Shown piece after piece: positions 62,301 to 64,000 of a stretch of 64,000 bases of DNA. This DNA comes from JACCXG01 sp963750935 (GTDB lineage: Bacteria > Acidobacteriota > Vicinamibacteria > Vicinamibacterales > 2-12-FULL-66-21). Below the pieces are notes generated by a model that saw only the letters and a program-made list of their open reading frames with translations, was not told the origin of the DNA and searched no databases. A program made the position numbers and the translations under genes. Each line of letters starts with the position of its first letter. The stretch's first letter is position 1. The stretch is from the NCBI GenBank assembly GCA_963750935.1, contig CAVVSR010000009.1:744001-808000 (forward strand), in the 5' to 3' direction.

Positions 62301-62901
62301 GCCGCGCGCCCGCCGGGTAGAAGTCGACCACCCCGCCGCGGACGCAGAACTCGCCCGATTCGTCGACCGGATCCTGGCGCGTGTATCCCGCGGCCGACAG
62401 CAGGTCGCCAAGATCGGTCGGCGAAATCTCCTGCCCCGGCGTCAGCGACAGCGAGACCGACGTGAGGCGCTGGGGAGCGCTCACGCGCGGCAGGAGAGCA
62501 GCGGCAGAGGCCACGATCAGTCGGACCGACTTCCCGGGTGACGCGAGCGCGTGCAGCGCCCGGGCGCGCGCCGAGGCGATGTCGAAGTGCGGCGCCAGGC
62601 CTCGATACGGATCGACCTCGTGCGACGGAAACGGCAGGACGACCCGCTCGACGTCGGCGTCGGAGAGGCCCTCGAGCGCCGCCAGGAAGAATCGCGCGTC
62701 GTCGGTCGTGCGCTCGACGTCGGCGTCGGTCGGCACGATCAGGATGGCGCGCGAGCGGACGGCGGACGCCGCGGCATACATCGCCTTGGCGGCAGGCGTC
62801 AGGCCGCTGACGCGGTTGACGGGCGCACCAATCCCCAGCCGGCCGGCGGCCGTCTTCAGGAGCGCACGAAGGGTGAGCGAACTGGAGGTGTACGTCGACA
62901 T
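59368..62901 (-). CDS. mfd: transcription-repair coupling factor
   Basis: From ATG 62901 (MSTYTSSSLTLRALLKTAAG) the 1177-residue protein has the UvrB-like N-terminal module (AILIVPTDADVERTTDDARF, VPFPSHEVDPYRG-type region), the RNA-polymerase-interacting domain (DLKVDDLVVHVDHGIGVFVG, MELRYAGEDKLFVPVERLDL), the helicase motifs (RLLCGDVGYGKTEVAMRAAF Walker A, LLVVDEEQRFGVGHKEKIKQ, MTATPIPRTLNMSLAGIRDM, LYQLRGRVGRSDRRAYAYLL) and a C-terminal TRCF domain. It removes stalled RNA polymerase and recruits UvrA. The longer frame from 63006 crosses the TATAGT promoter. It is complete, with no frame break. Confidence 0.97.
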   Translation of the reverse strand: MSTYTSSSLTLRALLKTAAGRLGIGAPVNRVSGLTPAAKAMYAAASAVRSRAILIVPTDADVERTTDDARFFLAALEGLSDADVERVVLPFPSHEVDPYRGLAPHFDIASARARALHALASPGKSVRLIVASAAALLPRVSAPQRLTSVSLSLTPGQEISPTDLGDLLSAAGYTRQDPVDESGEFCVRGGVVDFYPAGARQPLRLEFMGDTIESIRAYDAATQRSTASLDQTAIAPLQELITPGDDERPDRSASVFDYWWLGERPLLLVSEPDEVHAHGEKLSQQIHASYDEAVAKGNRALPPSEIVVEWPEVRSRLQQAVALESLEIGADDAPGQSLHVSCQPAMEFNGRVQDWVAEIRRGRERGDTVIFIANSAGRAERTTELLADYDILAVPIERAEDANRTPVLVGTGYLSRGFRLPDAGLQLWAETDVFEEERKVHERRKSAARTFLSDFRDLKVDDLVVHVDHGIGVFVGLKRIEVGIEPQEFMELRYAGEDKLFVPVERLDLVQRYTGAARPALDRLGGTTWEKAKTRVKKAMRDMAEELLKLYAARKAMAGHAFSPDSHWQQEFEDAFEWDLTVDQRTAIGDIKADMESSTTMDRLLCGDVGYGKTEVAMRAAFKAVMDGKQVAVLAPTTVLAFQHLKTLKSRFAAFPVRTDMVSRFRSKAEQKATLEDLAAGKVEIIVGTHRLLSKDVVFRDLGLLVVDEEQRFGVGHKEKIKQLRKRVDVLTMTATPIPRTLNMSLAGIRDMSIIETPPKDRLSIQTNVVKFDQAVISRAIRTEMERGGQIYFVHNRVESIYSLGNLITRLVPEAKVAVAHGQMDEDALERVMVDFVGHKYDVLLATTIIENGLDISNANTMIINRADRYGLSQLYQLRGRVGRSDRRAYAYLLIPPEEALSPVAKKRLAAIREFSDLGSGFRVAALDLEIRGAGNLLGGEQSGHIEAVGFDMYMKLLEQTIKELKGEEIEDEIRANVNLRVDLRIDDEYIPDMNQRLTVYRRFAAVRNDAELDRLMDEVRDRYGVPPDSVLNLAEYASIRLMADRIGLESVDREAQIVVLKFRPDAKLDPQWLFRVVQERADVVMVPPATLKLDLRAAAAAPRRPSGPPGGRQKTKGDPVAAGSWWTARARAGEVTGGFTRDEIMRPAREDPRAEGGVFTRVAGLLRELSAGGTMR

Positions 62902-62973
62902 CTCGGTGGCCGACCGGGCCTCACGCGCGAGGTGAGCGCCCGAAGCGCGAGTCGGGAGAGTTCCGAACCCAAA

Positions 62974-62979
62974 ACTATA
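62974..62979 (-). promoter_or_regulatory. -10 TATAGT for mfd
   Basis: TATAGT on the - strand lies 72 nt before ATG 62901, giving a leader of about 65 nt, unlike the many leaderless genes here. Confidence 0.45.
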
Positions 62980-63036
62980 CCACCCGGCACGCGGCGCCCG
63001 GCTCATCCGGCGCGAGCGGAACTCCGGCGACGGGAC

Positions 63037-63042
63037 TATACT
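63037..63042 (+). promoter_or_regulatory. -10 TATACT for the DUF1059 gene
   Basis: TATACT lies 88 nt before ATG 63131, which has a GGAGGGG Shine-Dalgarno at 63119-63125. Confidence 0.45.
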
Positions 63043-63130
63043 GGGCCGGTTCCATTCCGGCGCTTGCTACCCCGGGCCGTTTCCCGAACGTCCCGTCTCC
63101 GACAGTGTCTGTTTCGTTTGGAGGGGTGCC

Positions 63131-63313
63131 ATGCCGAACAAGATCCTCAGGTGCGCCGATATCATGCCCGGCTGCGACACGATCATCGAGGGTAAGAACG
63201 AAGAAGAGGTGTTCGCGAAGGCGGAAGACCACGCGCGGAAGGATCACAACATGACGATCATTCTTCCGAGCACGATGACGCAGATTGAGGCTGCCATACA
63301 CGACAAGAACTGA
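63131..63313 (+). CDS. DUF1059 family small protein
   Basis: The 60-residue protein MPNKILRCADIMPGCDTIIE, then GKNEEEVFAKAEDHARKDHN, matches the small DUF1059 family, with the CADIMPGCD cysteine pair and the HARKDHN motif. The family is widespread in soil bacteria and archaea; function unknown, possibly metal binding. GGAGGGG precedes the start. A strong hairpin follows the stop directly. It is divergent from mfd and convergent with the rfaE2-like gene. Confidence 0.92.
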   Translation: MPNKILRCADIMPGCDTIIEGKNEEEVFAKAEDHARKDHNMTIILPSTMTQIEAAIHDKN

Positions 63314-63331
63314 CGGGCGCCTGGGCGCCCG
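63314..63331. terminator. GC-rich hairpin between convergent genes
   Basis: CGGGCGC (63314-63320), loop CTGG and GCGCCCG (63325-63331) form a 7-bp stem that begins right after the DUF1059 stop and ends just before the rfaE2-like stop at 63334. There is no T tract. Confidence 0.5.
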
Positions 63332-63333
63332 CA

Positions 63334-63783
63334 TCACCCCTGGCTGCGGCGCACCTTCTCGACGATCGCCGTCGTCGAATGACCCTGCTCGACGGTAATG
63401 CGCTCGACGCGGCCACCGCGTGCCTCGACGGTATCGCGGCCGACGATCTGATCGGCGGGCCAGTCGGCGCCCTTGACGAGGATGTCCGGCTGCACGGCCT
63501 TGATGATCTGCGCCGGCGTGTCCTCGTCGAACACGACGACCGCATCGACACACGAAAGGCCCGCCAGCAGCTCAGCGCGCTCGGCTTCCGGATTGATCGG
63601 CCGATCCGGCCCCTTGTTGCGCCTCACCGACGCGTCACTGTTGACGCCGACGATGAGGGCGTCGCCGAGCGCCCGGGCCTGCTGCAGGTAGCGGACGTGT
63701 CCCGGATGCAGCAGGTCGAAGACCCCGTTCGTGAACACCACGGTGCGGCCCTCGCTACGCAGCGACGCGGCCTGCTCGGTCAC
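63334..63783 (-). CDS. rfaE2: RfaE2-type D-glycero-beta-D-manno-heptose 1-phosphate adenylyltransferase
   Basis: The 149-residue nucleotidyltransferase has TVVFTNGVFDLLHPGHVRYL with the HxGH motif, DALIVGVNSDASVRRNKGPD and a late KGADWPADQIVGRDTVEARG. This matches stand-alone RfaE C-terminal (HldC-like) enzymes that make ADP-heptose for LPS. The GTG start at 63783 is the best available; homologues usually have about 10 more residues (the frame reads LLTREA before it, without a good start codon), so an upstream CTG or a sequence error is possible. It lies downstream of the partial gene at 63825. Confidence 0.9.
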   Translation of the reverse strand: MTEQAASLRSEGRTVVFTNGVFDLLHPGHVRYLQQARALGDALIVGVNSDASVRRNKGPDRPINPEAERAELLAGLSCVDAVVVFDEDTPAQIIKAVQPDILVKGADWPADQIVGRDTVEARGGRVERITVEQGHSTTAIVEKVRRSQG

Positions 63784-63824
63784 GGCCTCGCGTGTGAGCA
63801 GCCGTGACTGCGCCGCGGTAGTCC

Positions 63825-64000
63825 TCAGACGCCCTCTCCTTCCAGCCGCGACACCTTGATGCCGTCGGAGAATCGCCAGTGGTGGCGTGGGCGGTAGATG
63901 CCGACGTCCTTGGTCCGCGACTTCACGCGAAACGTGTAGAGCAGGCGGTGATAGTCGTAGGGGTAGCCGTCGAGCTTGTGCACGGCGACGTCGAGCTTGT
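63825..64000 (-). CDS. partial gene, 5' end beyond window, product not recognised
   Basis: The last 57 codons of a - strand gene are visible, containing VHKLDGYPYDYHRLLYTFRV, KDVGIYRPRHHWRFSDG and ending SRLEGEGV at the TGA 63827-63825. The sequence is basic and aromatic-rich. I cannot assign a family from this fragment. It ends 41 nt before the rfaE2-like start and may share its operon. Confidence 0.7.
   Translation of the reverse strand, partial: KLDVAVHKLDGYPYDYHRLLYTFRVKSRTKDVGIYRPRHHWRFSDGIKVSRLEGEGV

Noticed and set aside
60385..62541. 718-codon + strand ORF opposite mfd
   Set aside because: Antisense shadow of a highly conserved gene; composition is typical of shadow frames (Arg/His/Leu-rich without motifs).

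Overview
The window is 64 kb of dense, GC-rich bacterial chromosome, about two thirds G+C by eye. It looks like a soil-type Acidobacteriota, most likely the Vicinamibacteria/Luteitalea side. This is inferred from family content: an ADOP-type MacB/FtsX permease, a VWFA-related secreted protein, a winged-helix/TolB/TPR regulator, GAF-SpoIIE phosphatases, paired M16 peptidases, an M49 peptidase and abundant signal-peptide exoproteins. No 16S rRNA or ribosomal gene is present to confirm it. I saw no tRNA, rRNA, insertion sequence, CRISPR array, phage gene or integrase. The window is a core-like mosaic of small operons and single genes.

Layout. 0-16.5 kb: permease, amine oxidase/class A beta-lactamase divergent pair, FAD-linked oxidase, CadC-like TPR regulator, NAGPA-type glycosidase, HEAT-cyclophilin, M49 peptidase, beta-CASP RNase and a PLP desulfhydrase. 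16.5-27.6 kb: an MTHFR-like protein, zinc-ribbon protein and aminotransferase operon, SDR/DoxX, a class V aminotransferase, an M16 peptidase pair, a beta-barrel, an OmpA lipoprotein and a VWA protein. 27.8-38 kb: aminotransferase plus AI-2E-type exporter, a KBL/BioF-type synthase, a membrane SpoIIE phosphatase, a GT39-like glycosyltransferase and an M1 aminopeptidase. 38-50.8 kb: LamG remnant, an orphan NuoG, ankyrin protein/lipid kinase, GAF protein, PDZ protein, TPR/YaiO barrel, OB-fold lipoprotein, GAF-GAF-SpoIIE, FabZ-like dehydratase, EamA/AsnC and a DECR-type SDR. 50.8-57 kb: a regulatory island with a hybrid PAS-kinase-REC protein, a FliA/WhiG-type sigma factor, a 76-residue DHp-only protein, a tiny excisionase-type HTH, an NtrC-type sigma54 activator, a disordered Pro/Arg/Gly repeat protein and a Dabb protein. 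57-64 kb: DusB, SurA-like foldase, Mfd, a DUF1059 protein, RfaE2-type adenylyltransferase and a partial gene.

Three window-wide patterns stand out. First, many genes have a TAnnnT hexamer 6-13 nt before the start codon, as expected for leaderless transcripts. At four divergent junctions the two -10 elements overlap on one palindrome-like 8-10 bp core. Second, ten conserved genes are each split by a single frame change with both halves intact, which points to residual consensus indels in the assembly rather than true decay. Third, the 50.8-57 kb island could hold a phosphorelay in which a free-standing DHp hairpin bridges a hybrid kinase and an NtrC-type regulator. That is my best candidate for something undescribed, but it is inference.
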